Source: Paenibacillus hemerocallicola (GTDB lineage Bacteria; Bacillota; Bacilli; Paenibacillales; NBRC-103111). Taken from it: a stretch of DNA of 64,000 nucleotides. How positions within the stretch are numbered: position 1 is the stretch's first letter; every line of letters begins with the position of its first letter. This document shows positions 8,545 to 16,950 of this stretch, in pieces. The stretch is taken from positions 1 to 64,000 of the forward strand of contig NZ_VDCQ01000045.1 of NCBI RefSeq assembly GCF_006265175.1, written 5' to 3'. A program made the position numbers and the translations under genes. The notes below the pieces were generated by a model. The model was not told the DNA's origin. It was given only the letters and a program-made list of their open reading frames with translations, and searched no databases.

Positions 8545-10512
8545 GTGTCACTGTACAATCTGCACGACGTGATGGCGCTATGGAACCATGCGCACATTAA
8601 AGTGCTGGATATACGAAGGTCGGTCGTGCTGCCGGGCGAGAGCGCGCGGTTTTTCCGTTTGCCTGCCAGCATGTTTCTGTTTATGGCGAACGGCCGAGGG
8701 CTGCTGCTGCTTGACGGGGAGTCCCATGCGCTGGACAACAGCTACGTCGGACATGCGGGCAAAGGCGCATCGCTCGAAATCGACCATGTCACGGAGCTGA
8801 TCGACTATTATATAGTGTACTACAAAGCGGTCATGGCGCTGCCTTGCCGACAGGAACTGCTGGAGCTGTACCGCAGCAGCAGCAGCAGCCCTTTCCTGAA
8901 GCCATACGGCTTTTCCCCGGTCAATGCGCTGCAGCTGTACAAGCAGCTTGAACAGATGGACCGGCATTGGCAGCTCGACGACCCGCTGGAGAAGTTCCAT
9001 GTCCGTGCGATGTTCCACGAATGGGTGTATGAGGTGATGAGCCAGCTGCGGCGGGTGGAGAACGCGCCTGTCGTCCAAACCGATCCGATCAGTCGAGCCA
9101 TCCGTTACATAGAATCGCATTACGCGGAAGACTTCGATCTGCGCGAGCTTGCCGAGCTGCTCGCCTGCAGTCCGAGACAGCTGCAGAGGCTGTTCAAGGA
9201 GCAGGTGGAGATGGGCCCGATGGAATATTTGATTCAGGTGCGGCTGGAGCAGGCGCAGCGGCTGCTGACGGACACGGGGGCCACTGTCAAGGAAATTGCC
9301 GAAGCGGTCGGGTATGTGGACTTTTACTATTTCAGCCGGGCGTTCAAAAAACAGTACGGCGTATCGCCGATGCATTACCGACGCCAGCGTCGCATTCGTT
9401 CATCTTTTGTGTCGCATCCCTCCATTGGCTCAGGGAGCGATCTCTCGTATAGTTATATTGATGATGAAAATCATTATCAATATATCCGCGAAGGGGACGC
9501 ACACATGTACGCAAGAAGCAGATTGCTGGCTGTAAATGTTATGCTCGTACTAATGCTTATATTGGGGGCTTGCTCTGGCGGGACAAGCGCTCCGAGCAAC
9601 GCCGGTTCGCCGACCGGACAGCCGTCCGAAAATTCCGCAACCTCGCCGGCCCAGTCCGCGCGGCAGAAAGCTTACCCGGTCACCGTCAAGCATGCCAGGG
9701 GAGAGTTCACGCTGGAGCAGAAGCCGCAGCGGATCGCCGTGCTTGACGTCCAATACATCGACCAGTTGGTCACGCTCGACGAGCGTCCATCGGCCAGCGT
9801 CAAAGCCGCGGGCGGAGCGACGGATTTTCCGGAATATTTGAATGACAAACTGTCCAATGTCAAGGTGCTCGGGACTTACCAGGAACCGAGTCTGGAAGCG
9901 ATTCTGGCGTCCAATCCGGACTTTATCATCTGCACGGAAGTGCATGAAGCGATCTATGGAAGCTTGTCCAAAATTGCGCCGACCGTCATGCTCATGCGCA
10001 ACGAGGATTGGCGGGACACGCTGATTACAATCGGGAAGCTGATGGGCAAGGAGCAGGAGGCGAAGCAGGTCGTCCAGGCCTATAAGGAAAAAACGGCGAA
10101 GCTGTCCGCCAATCTGGCCTCCAAGCTGAACGGTCAGACGGTAGCGCTCATCCGGCCGCGCGACGATATGATTCGCGTCCATACCCCGGAGCATCGTACT
10201 GGCGCGGTCTTGTATCAAGATTTGGGGCTGCCGGTACCCAAAGCCGTTACCGAAGCAGACGATACCGCCTACCACATTTCGCTTGAGGCACTGGCCGACG
10301 TCGGTGCGAACCATTATTTCCTGCTGACCGACGAGATGTTCAAGGGATTGGTGCAGCAATTCCAAAGCACAACGACGTGGCAATCGCTCGAACCGGTCAA
10401 AAACAAGCGCGTCTATACGGTGGACACCACGATGTGGATCGGCTATTACGGTCCAATGGCGATCAATCTGATCGTGGATCAGGTGGCGGAAGCGCTGCTG
10501 GGCAAGTCGTAA
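8545..10512 (+). CDS. AraC regulator continuous with an iron-siderophore-binding lipoprotein
   Basis: The open frame of 655 codons starts at GTG 8545, 6 bases after GGAGGGG. Residues 1-185 form an AraC-type sensor region and about 190-290 hold two helix-turn-helix motifs (LRELAELLACSPRQLQRLF, then VKEIAEAVGYVDFYYFSRAF, ending VSPMHYRR). No stop follows. The frame passes through a Fur-box promoter and then encodes a complete lipoprotein with its own start at 9505. In Bacillus subtilis the Btr regulator is a genuine fusion of AraC and a bacillibactin-binding domain, but without a lipoprotein signal. Here the internal signal peptide suggests a lost stop codon or overlapping genes, with the lipoprotein made mainly from its own start. 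Confidence 0.75.
   Translation: MSLYNLHDVMALWNHAHIKVLDIRRSVVLPGESARFFRLPASMFLFMANGRGLLLLDGESHALDNSYVGHAGKGASLEIDHVTELIDYYIVYYKAVMALPCRQELLELYRSSSSSPFLKPYGFSPVNALQLYKQLEQMDRHWQLDDPLEKFHVRAMFHEWVYEVMSQLRRVENAPVVQTDPISRAIRYIESHYAEDFDLRELAELLACSPRQLQRLFKEQVEMGPMEYLIQVRLEQAQRLLTDTGATVKEIAEAVGYVDFYYFSRAFKKQYGVSPMHYRRQRRIRSSFVSHPSIGSGSDLSYSYIDDENHYQYIREGDAHMYARSRLLAVNVMLVLMLILGACSGGTSAPSNAGSPTGQPSENSATSPAQSARQKAYPVTVKHARGEFTLEQKPQRIAVLDVQYIDQLVTLDERPSASVKAAGGATDFPEYLNDKLSNVKVLGTYQEPSLEAILASNPDFIICTEVHEAIYGSLSKIAPTVMLMRNEDWRDTLITIGKLMGKEQEAKQVVQAYKEKTAKLSANLASKLNGQTVALIRPRDDMIRVHTPEHRTGAVLYQDLGLPVPKAVTEADDTAYHISLEALADVGANHYFLLTDEMFKGLVQQFQSTTTWQSLEPVKNKRVYTVDTTMWIGYYGPMAINLIVDQVAEALLGKS
9425..9478 (+). 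promoter_or_regulatory. Fur-box promoter inside the AraC-lipoprotein frame
   Basis: TTGGCT (9425-9430), a 17-base spacer and TATAGT (9448-9453) form a promoter. Immediately downstream lies GATGATGAAAATCATTATC at 9460-9478, matching the 19-bp Fur consensus at 17 positions. The site would silence the lipoprotein and FhuF genes when iron is plentiful. Confidence 0.8.
9505..10512 (+). CDS. Iron-siderophore ABC transporter binding lipoprotein (internal start)
   Basis: Starting at ATG 9505, after AAGGGGA, this 335-residue protein has a signal peptide MYARSRLLAVNVMLVLMLIL with lipobox LILGAC. The mature part follows the FepB/FhuD/TroA-like pattern: RIAVLDVQYIDQLVTLDERP near residue 80, EYLNDKLSNVKVLGTYQEPS, LEAILASNPDFIICTEV, and a C-terminal WIGYYGPMAINLIVDQVAE. 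It would capture a ferric siderophore outside the cell. It is cotranscribed with the FhuF-like gene (1-base gap after its stop) and driven by the Fur-box promoter just upstream. No FecCD permease is adjacent, so it must dock with one encoded elsewhere. It shares its frame with the AraC gene upstream. Confidence 0.85.
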   Translation: MYARSRLLAVNVMLVLMLILGACSGGTSAPSNAGSPTGQPSENSATSPAQSARQKAYPVTVKHARGEFTLEQKPQRIAVLDVQYIDQLVTLDERPSASVKAAGGATDFPEYLNDKLSNVKVLGTYQEPSLEAILASNPDFIICTEVHEAIYGSLSKIAPTVMLMRNEDWRDTLITIGKLMGKEQEAKQVVQAYKEKTAKLSANLASKLNGQTVALIRPRDDMIRVHTPEHRTGAVLYQDLGLPVPKAVTEADDTAYHISLEALADVGANHYFLLTDEMFKGLVQQFQSTTTWQSLEPVKNKRVYTVDTTMWIGYYGPMAINLIVDQVAEALLGKS

Positions 10513-10513
10513 G

Positions 10514-11287
10514 ATGAGCAGCGAGACGCTTCCGAAAGAGTGGCAGGAACGGGTCGCACCTTACTGCATGGGAGCGCATGATCCCATGCGCCTGTACCGG
10601 CGTACGACGCGTGTCTCAGACCTGCTTGGGCGAGAACGATGCGAGGCTTATCTCGATTGGCTGGGAGACTATATCGGTTCGCCGTCGCGCAGAGTGACGG
10701 CGTCCACCTTGGCCAAGCGATACGCCTTTCTCGTCGCGGCTCCTGTCCTAGCAGCTATGACAACAGAGAATCAGGTACTGGAGTTCACGCCAGACCAGTG
10801 CATCCTGGAGACAACAGAGCAGCAGGCGCAGCAGCCGAACGGTACGCGGCTTCCGAGTTTGGGACTGACCGGTTGGCGCATTGCGGAGGCTTCGGCCGAC
10901 CAGCGCTCCCGGTGGCGCGAGCGGGTTATGCGGTCGCTGTTCGCCGGCCATGTGACGCCGCTGTTTCACGCCTTGTCTGCCACTGCAAAGGTTCCGCTCG
11001 TTCTGTTGTGGGAAAACGCCATGGTGCGCATCGTGCCCTTGTTCGAAGATCTGCTGGAGCAAGCGGGCGACGGACCCGACGCCTGCCGGATTCGAGAGGA
11101 CTTCGACACCGTCGTACGCACATCCCCCGGCGACTGGTTCGGCGAAGCGCGCAATCCGCTCGCCGCCCTGAGCAGCCGTTACGGGGAAGCAAGCGCCGGA
11201 CAGGCCCCGAGGCGCAGACGCACTTGTTGTCTGTATGTCGAAATCTCGGGTGAATACTGCCGGGCATGTCCGATTGAGCCGGGATGA
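10514..11287 (+). CDS. FhuF-like siderophore-iron reductase
   Basis: A 257-residue cytosolic protein ending in the [2Fe-2S] motif of FhuF reductases, TCCLYVEISGEYCRACP (Cys-Cys, nine residues, Cys-X2-Cys; the classical spacing is ten). Such proteins release iron from imported ferric siderophores by reduction. The ATG lies one base after the TAA of the lipoprotein gene, so the two form a tight Fur-controlled operon. The central part (SLGLTGWRIAEAS, FHALSATAKVPLVLLWENAM) matches the IucA/FhuF accessory fold in general shape. GC content is higher than in the neighbouring DUF4304 gene. Confidence 0.85.
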   Translation: MSSETLPKEWQERVAPYCMGAHDPMRLYRRTTRVSDLLGRERCEAYLDWLGDYIGSPSRRVTASTLAKRYAFLVAAPVLAAMTTENQVLEFTPDQCILETTEQQAQQPNGTRLPSLGLTGWRIAEASADQRSRWRERVMRSLFAGHVTPLFHALSATAKVPLVLLWENAMVRIVPLFEDLLEQAGDGPDACRIREDFDTVVRTSPGDWFGEARNPLAALSSRYGEASAGQAPRRRRTCCLYVEISGEYCRACPIEPG

Positions 11288-11399
11288 GCGTAGCGCGGCA
11301 GCGCTCTGCTGCCCGGCACGGCACGTCCGGCTCCCCGTCGGGCTGTATAGATGTGGCGGCAAAAAACTTGATGATACTTTGCCAGAGGAACACCTCGGG

Positions 11400-12017
11400 T
11401 TATCTGACTAATAGCTTATCAAACTCCACTCCGTATTTATTGAAGATGGCCTTGTATTTATTTTCGAATATAGTCCATCGCTGTTCCGTTCCATACTTCT
11501 CCTGCAAAGCCTTCAAATATTGTTTAGCCGCTGCTACATCTTTGGATTGTAATAGCAAATGAAAGCTCTCTTCGCCCAGATGTAAAAATGGACCTGAAGT
11601 ATAATAATCTACAATGGATCTGGCACTGGTCATAGTATCAAAGAAATGAGTAACCTCTTCTAATCCGCTTAGCAGCGTTTTTCTTAAATCCTCCATATTC
11701 GTATCAGGAGTGATTGCAAATCGATCTGGAACAGACTCAACAATTTCCTTAATTCTTGCTCTGAAGTGACACTCCGCTTCTTGAGGTGCTGTCAGAATCT
11801 CTCTCGATTGTATCTGTGCCAACTCCGCTGCATAAATACCGCAGTTCACATAAAACATTACATTGTCCGCTGAATTGCCGGAGGATTTTTGGAAATTGAA
11901 CATGTAAATGAGGCTTTCTGTTATCTTATAGAAATTCAAACTCTTCTTTGCGAAACCATGCTTGGAAAGGAACGGCTTTACGTCCTGCTTAATCATATCG
12001 CTAAAGAGCCGCTGCAA
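11400..12017 (-). CDS. DUF4304 domain protein
   Basis: A 205-residue soluble protein without signal peptide. The start FSDMIKQDVKPFLSKHGFAK, followed by SLNFYKITESLIYMFNFQKS, matches the DUF4304 pattern ('...fLk..gFkk...nfyr...'), a family of unknown function common in Bacillales. AGGAGGG lies 6 bases before the TTG start at 12017. It is convergent with the FhuF gene and stands alone. Its lower GC and different codon use compared with the FhuF gene suggest separate origins. No function can be assigned from context. Confidence 0.75.
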   Translation of the reverse strand: MQRLFSDMIKQDVKPFLSKHGFAKKSLNFYKITESLIYMFNFQKSSGNSADNVMFYVNCGIYAAELAQIQSREILTAPQEAECHFRARIKEIVESVPDRFAITPDTNMEDLRKTLLSGLEEVTHFFDTMTSARSIVDYYTSGPFLHLGEESFHLLLQSKDVAAAKQYLKALQEKYGTEQRWTIFENKYKAIFNKYGVEFDKLLVR

Positions 12018-12244
12018 CAGGATCCCTCCTAGAAGATTACTATAGATTTTTTATTCCAATACGTATTTGCTAAGACTTTCGAAGAGAGCTTACCCGAAGG
12101 CGATGCGTCAGACAGCGAACACGCGACTATACGAGCGGTACATGGCGGTTCGACGTCAGCACCTACTGCAAAGCCTATCGGAACCAAGGTCTGACTGGTC
12201 TTGAATTGGAAGTGTCGCCAGGCAAATTATAGCACGGCGATTGC

Positions 12245-12985
12245 CTACGGTTCCAGCAGGGTGATGAGCTCCCCGAGAATCAGCTGGATCAGTGTGAGCC
12301 TCTCTGGCTTCACCGACCGAAGACCTGCATATCCTCGGACGTTATCGCTTTGATCACTTCCATAGCCGCATCTTTGTTTTGCGCCATTGAGGTAATCGCT
12401 ATCGTAATCGGAAGCGACTGCGAGCCGGTATTCGGCATCGACGTTATTGTCGGTAACGAGACCAGGTCCCAATCGATCAAAGCTATATCCTCCGGATTGT
12501 CGAACGGGAATTGCGAGTTGAATGCGAGCATAGCGATTTCTTGCGTATTCGTAAACTCCTGCCGGTAAGGCAGCCGTTTTAACTGCACCGTCCGGTTTTT
12601 CAGCGCGGGATCGCTGCCGAATGCCAAGAAGTAGGCTTGGTACAGCTGTTGCCACTCGCTATCGAGAAATGTCGGCTTCATCGTTTTCTGATCCAAGTAA
12701 GGCTTGGAAAGCTGCTTGCTGCTTAACACATGGAGCGGCGATGCGACAAAGCCGAATATCGCTTGACCGCCGTCGCTGCGGGTCATTTTTTTGGATAGCT
12801 CGGCCGTTTCTTCCCAGGTCATGCCGTTTTTCGGATAAGGCACGCCGAATTTATCAAACAGCCCCTTATTGTAAAACACCCGATTTGCTGCATGATGCCA
12901 GCAGCATAACAAGCATTAAAGCGGTTACCCCGTTCCGGAGAACATGCCCCGCGATTTTGCGGCTCGAATCCCTAAGATCGTTCAT
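12245..12985 (-). pseudogene. Internally deleted sugar-binding lipoprotein gene
   Basis: A GGGGGAG site and ATG at 12985 begin a lipoprotein signal (MNDLRDSSRKIAG, then LMLVMLLASC). Right after the cysteine, near 12885, the sequence jumps to the middle of a family-1 binding protein (VFYNKGLFDKFGVPYPKNGM, SKKMTRSDGG) in another frame. About 100 codons between the signal and this motif are missing. The middle frame stops near 12310 at EDMQVFGR, and a shifted frame continues with LRSVKPERLTLIQLILGE, possibly the C-terminus. It is the same paralogous family as the lipoproteins at 629, 20069, 35751, 39378, 48833 and 56667. Confidence 0.75.
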
Positions 12986-13089
12986 CGTATTTCTCCCCCT
13001 TATGTAGAATAATCATGATCAATATAATTCGGGCGGCAGGCGCGCGGTGTTTCGCTGCATGACGGCGGTCGGTCATTCCGTTTCTTTAC

Positions 13090-13407
13090 TCTTATACGGC
13101 TAATTTATTTAACTTCACGTTTCAGGACCAGTATGACGGTTCGCCGGCCTATATGATCGAGTATGACGCGTCCTTGCTGACCGATCTGAGACAGTCCGGT
13201 TTTAACACGAATACGCGCACCCGCCTGTTCAGCCATAACCGATTTATGTCGGGCCAAATCGGCGCATTGCCGAACCGGTTGTCCGACGTGCCCGGCATAT
13301 TTTTCACCGAGGACCCTTTCGGTTACGGCCAAGAGCAGGAGCAGCCGATCGCGTATAAGGGGACAGTTGATTTGGAAAATCGTGAGATTCACCATAATGA
13401 TATGTGA
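13090..13407 (+). other. Coding-like remnant without recognisable start
   Basis: One frame is open from about 13090 to a TGA at 13405-13407 and reads as ordinary protein (YTANLFNFTFQDQYDGSPAY, MIEYDASLLTDLRQSGFNTN, GIFFTEDPFGYGQEQEQP). No ribosome binding site or convincing start exists, and the 5' part is missing. I do not recognise the family. The stretch 12986-13513 otherwise holds only the upstream region of the minus-strand pseudogene and the leader of the gene at 13514. Confidence 0.3.
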
Positions 13408-13513
13408 AATCGCTATATATCGCCGGATTAACGAAAAGTACAATATCGATTAGAGACATATACTTGTCGTTTTATTGCATTGTATCTTCAAGTTAGTGGT
13501 CGGAGGTGTTCTA

Positions 13514-14662
13514 ATGGGGACTGGAAAAAAACAACTGCGGGTCGGGATGATCGGTTATGGCATGATGGGGCTCGTTCACAGCAGAGCATACCGCGCGCTG
13601 CCTCTTCATGCCCACACGGAAGTCGTACCCGTTCTTCAAGCCATATGCGGACGGGATGAGAAAAGGGTTCGGCAAGCGGCGGAGAAGATGGGGTGGGCGT
13701 ATTATGAAACGGATTGGCGCCGTCTGATCGAAAGAGATGATATTGATCTCATCGATATCGGAACTCCCAACCATATGCATGCGGAGATTGCTATCGCCGC
13801 AGCAAAAGCAGGCAAGCACATTTTGTGCGAAAAACCTCTTGCGATGAATTTGGAGGAAGCGCATCAAGTACTGCAGGAGGCGCAAAAGTCGGGGATTGTC
13901 CATATGGTCTCCTTCAATTATAGGTATACACCCGCCCTGCAATATGCCAAACAACTCATCGTCTCAGGACGGTTGGGCAATATCCGTCACGTACGCGCAG
14001 CATTTCTGCAGGATTGGGCACTCGACCCGACAGCCCCGCTGGAATGGAGGTTCAATAAACAATTAAGCGGTTCCGGAGCGCTTGGAGATCTAATGTCACA
14101 TTCCTTCGACCTCGCCCGTTTTCTCGTCGGTGAAGTCGATCGGGTAACAGGATATGCTCGAACCTTTATTGAGGAGCGTTCCCTGCTTCAACAACCGGAA
14201 GGTGTAAACGTGCCCGCTATGGGAGCAGTCCAAGTGGATGATTGTGCGGGAGTGCTGGCCGAATTTGCAAACGGGGCAACAGGAGTGTTCGAAACGACGC
14301 GGATTGCCGGAGGAAACGGGCTGGATGGGAACCGCATCGAAATTAACGGGGACAGAGGGTAGATCCGCTGGAACATGATGCGGCTCAATGAGCTCGAGTT
14401 GTTTTTGGCGGATGAAGAAAAGTCCCGATGGGGTTTTCGCACGATAACCTCCACTCGGGAAAAGAATCACCCTTATGCGGAAAACTACTGGGTATCGGTC
14501 GGATATCAGGACTTGTTTGTAAACCTGTTGATCGATTTGATGAACGGGGTTGCACAGGGGAAAAGTCCATCGCCAAATTTCGAAGATGGACTCCGCAACC
14601 AAAAAATATTGGATGCAGTGGAGAAATCAGTGTTAAACGGACAGTGGGTATCTGTGAATTAA
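13514..14662 (+). pseudogene. Gfo/Idh/MocA oxidoreductase with an in-frame amber stop
   Basis: GGAGG at 13502-13506 precedes the ATG at 13514. The N-terminal Rossmann domain is intact (LRVGMIGYGMMGLVHSRAY; TPNHMHAEIAIAAAKAGKHI; the lysine of the EKP motif in LCEKPLAMNLEEA). The frame meets TAG at 14360-14362 after EINGDRG and then continues in the same frame with IRWNMMRLNELELFLADEE to a natural end at 14662, giving 383 codons, the usual length. A single substitution would restore it. The family oxidises or epimerises sugars with NAD(P). It heads an operon with the isomerase, cupin and second oxidoreductase downstream. It may be a real nonsense mutation, a sequencing error or, least likely, readthrough. 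Confidence 0.8.
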
Positions 14663-14710
14663 AAACATGATCCAGCGTGTGCGAAGTTTAGAGTCCAATA
14701 GGAGGTTTCC

Positions 14711-15634
14711 ATGATCAGACTTGGTGGAGGAATGGGGATTCAAAAGGCGTCGGATAACCCATATGAAAACGGAAAAAACCAGAAGCAGTTCGCCGAGTCG
14801 GATCCTTATGAGATTGCCAGAGCGCATAAGAAGTTCGGGTATAGTGCAGCTTTTTGCCCGGCTGTGTCCATGAACGACATGGCCCGCATCAAGGAGATTC
14901 GCGAGGCATTCGAGCTAGAAGATGTGATGATTGCCGAAGTAGGGGCATGGCGGAATTTGATCGATCAGGATTTGCAAAGAAGGCAGCAGAACCTGGATTT
15001 CGTATGTGATAAATTGGCAGCGGCCGAAGAAGTCGGCGCGAAGTGCTGCGTCGATTTTATCGGTTCCATCTTGTCTAATGAAAATAAAGGTCTTCCTATG
15101 CTTCCCTTCGATCCGCATCCGTTCAACTTGTCAGAAGAGGGCTTTGAATTAACAGTAGAAACGGTACGGAATATCATTGACGCGGTGAAACCGAAACGGA
15201 CCAAATTCGCCCTCGAATTTATGCAATGGCAGCTTCCCGACAGTGCCGAATCATGTCTGGAATTGATTCGAGCGGTAGACAGACCGCAATTTGCCGCCCA
15301 TATGGACCCGTGCAATATCATCCTTACTCCGAGGCAATATTTCGACAATGGCGCTCTCATCAGGAATGCTTTTCAATTGCTCGGGCCCTACATCGTCAGT
15401 TGTCATGCAAAGGATCTTCATATGAGGAGCCAGTTGGCGTTGCACTTGGACGAAGTGATCCCGGGGAAAGGCGTTCTGGATTACCGGACTTTTTTAACCG
15501 AGATTGATAAATTACCGGGTCAAATTCCGCTTTTGCTGGAACACCTGAATATTTCCGAGGAGTATGCGCAAGGAAGAGATTATATAGTAAGCGTCGGTAG
15601 AGATGTCGGGGTAAACTTCTATTCTTATTCTTGA
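14711..15634 (+). CDS. Sugar phosphate isomerase/epimerase (xylose isomerase-like TIM barrel)
   Basis: A 307-residue cytosolic protein of the AP-endonuclease-2/xylose isomerase-like superfamily. Likely metal ligands fall in the expected strands: Glu in KFALEFMQWQ, His/Asp in FAAHMDPCNI, His in IVSCHAKDLH and Glu in LLLEHLNI. AGGAGG at 14700-14705 precedes the ATG. Members of this family isomerise or epimerise ketoses and inositol derivatives or cleave 3-keto-glycosides, often beside Gfo/Idh dehydrogenases, as here. It lies 48 bases after the broken oxidoreductase and 26 bases before the cupin gene, so it is part of one operon. The exact substrate is unknown. Confidence 0.87.
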   Translation: MIRLGGGMGIQKASDNPYENGKNQKQFAESDPYEIARAHKKFGYSAAFCPAVSMNDMARIKEIREAFELEDVMIAEVGAWRNLIDQDLQRRQQNLDFVCDKLAAAEEVGAKCCVDFIGSILSNENKGLPMLPFDPHPFNLSEEGFELTVETVRNIIDAVKPKRTKFALEFMQWQLPDSAESCLELIRAVDRPQFAAHMDPCNIILTPRQYFDNGALIRNAFQLLGPYIVSCHAKDLHMRSQLALHLDEVIPGKGVLDYRTFLTEIDKLPGQIPLLLEHLNISEEYAQGRDYIVSVGRDVGVNFYSYS

Positions 15635-15660
15635 TTCACCCATGATAGGGAGAGAAAAAG

Positions 15661-16887
15661 ATGAACATTCATGAGGAATTGCTGGAAGAAGGGAAAGGCG
15701 TATTAAGGCTTGCTCCGACGTGGGTTCCGCGTTCGTTCTGCCGACCGGGAAAACGGATCAAGCTTCATCCGGAAGATTACTACAGCCTTGGGTTAACCCG
15801 GGGAGGAATCGACGAACGGTGGTTATCGTCCACGACGCATGCCGAGAACGGGCCGAACACGCCGGAAGATGAAGGGATGAGCTATGTCGTATCGGCTGAC
15901 GGAAGCAAACGCGTGCTGCTCAAGGAGATGGTTGAACAACTGAAGGGGCAAGTCATCGGCGATGATATTTGGGAAAAGCACCGGGGATGGCCCATGTATT
16001 CGAAATTGTTCGACAACCTTGGTCCGTTGCCGCATCACGTCCATCATAACGACGAAGCGGCTGCGCGAGTAGGTCAAAAAGGAAAGCATGAAATGTATTT
16101 CTATCCTTCACAACTGAACAACCACGGCGGCGAGTTTCCGTATACATTCTTCGGATTCAACCCTGGCGTTACTAAGGAGCAAGTGAAGGAAACGCTAGTG
16201 AAATTTACAAAAGACGACAATCGAATCACAAACTTATCCCGTTCTTATAGATTGACATTGGATACAGGTTTTGATGTGCCTCCGGGCATTCTTCATGCGC
16301 CAGGCAGCCTGTGTACCTATGAGCCGCAATTCGCCTCGGACGTTTACGCCATGTACCAGTCCGTATTGCATGGCGAGCATGACGTACCGGAACCATTGCT
16401 CTGGAAGGACACGCCTCCGGAAGAAATAGGGAACTTCGATTATTTGATCGGCATTCTTGATTGGGAGAACAACATTCATCCTGATTTTTACCAAAAGTAC
16501 TTTATGTCTCCCAAGCCAGTGCGTCCAATCGAAGCGATGCAAGCACAAGGATATGTGGAAGAATGGATTTGCTATAAATGCAAGCAGGTATCTGCCAAAC
16601 GTCTGACGGTCTTGCCCGGAGAGACGGTAATCATCCGTGACAGCGCAGCGTACGGTTTATACATGCTGCAAGGATACGGCAAACTCGGTGTTTGGGATAT
16701 CGAAACGCCTGCTTTGATCCGGTACGGTCAATTAACGAACGATGAATATTTCGTAAGCGCACCTGCGGCAAAAGCCGGCGTAACCATCTCGAATCATTCG
16801 AAGACCGATCCCATTGTTCTTCTCAAGCATTTTTCCGAGAACAGCGACTTGACATTATTGGGCAAGGGAACGAAAGGTTCATGTTGA
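15661..16887 (+). CDS. Phosphomannose-isomerase-like cupin protein
   Basis: A 408-residue soluble protein. The centre carries a cupin metal site, PLPHHVHHNDEAAA near residue 123, followed by HEMYFYP, and a second site GFDVPPGILHAPGSLCTYEP near residue 205. This is the layout of type I phosphomannose isomerase relatives. The last 120 residues (RLTVLPGETVIIRDSAAYGL) form a second cupin-like half. It probably isomerises an aldose/ketose intermediate produced by the neighbouring oxidoreductases. A small cysteine pair (CYKCK) near residue 302 is unusual and might bind metal. The ATG follows GGGAGAG by about 8 bases and sits within the same operon. Confidence 0.72.
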   Translation: MNIHEELLEEGKGVLRLAPTWVPRSFCRPGKRIKLHPEDYYSLGLTRGGIDERWLSSTTHAENGPNTPEDEGMSYVVSADGSKRVLLKEMVEQLKGQVIGDDIWEKHRGWPMYSKLFDNLGPLPHHVHHNDEAAARVGQKGKHEMYFYPSQLNNHGGEFPYTFFGFNPGVTKEQVKETLVKFTKDDNRITNLSRSYRLTLDTGFDVPPGILHAPGSLCTYEPQFASDVYAMYQSVLHGEHDVPEPLLWKDTPPEEIGNFDYLIGILDWENNIHPDFYQKYFMSPKPVRPIEAMQAQGYVEEWICYKCKQVSAKRLTVLPGETVIIRDSAAYGLYMLQGYGKLGVWDIETPALIRYGQLTNDEYFVSAPAAKAGVTISNHSKTDPIVLLKHFSENSDLTLLGKGTKGSC

Positions 16888-16950
16888 AGAAGTTCAAGCA
16901 GCAATGGATCGACTGTTTAATAAAACTATAAGGTAGAAAGCGGGAAGAAC

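Noticed and set aside
8881-8890. Short AGC trinucleotide run encoding serines in the AraC gene
   Set aside because: About five repeats inside a coding region; an ordinary serine stretch, not a CRISPR or significant repeat.
8578-9375. Long minus-strand open frame of 265 codons opposite the AraC gene
   Set aside because: It mirrors the codon pattern of the real GC-rich plus-strand AraC gene, has no ribosome binding site and low-complexity composition.
14360-14362. Programmed stop-codon readthrough in the Gfo/Idh gene
   Set aside because: No downstream stem-loop or readthrough context is evident, and other genes in the window show random lesions, so simple decay or error is likelier.
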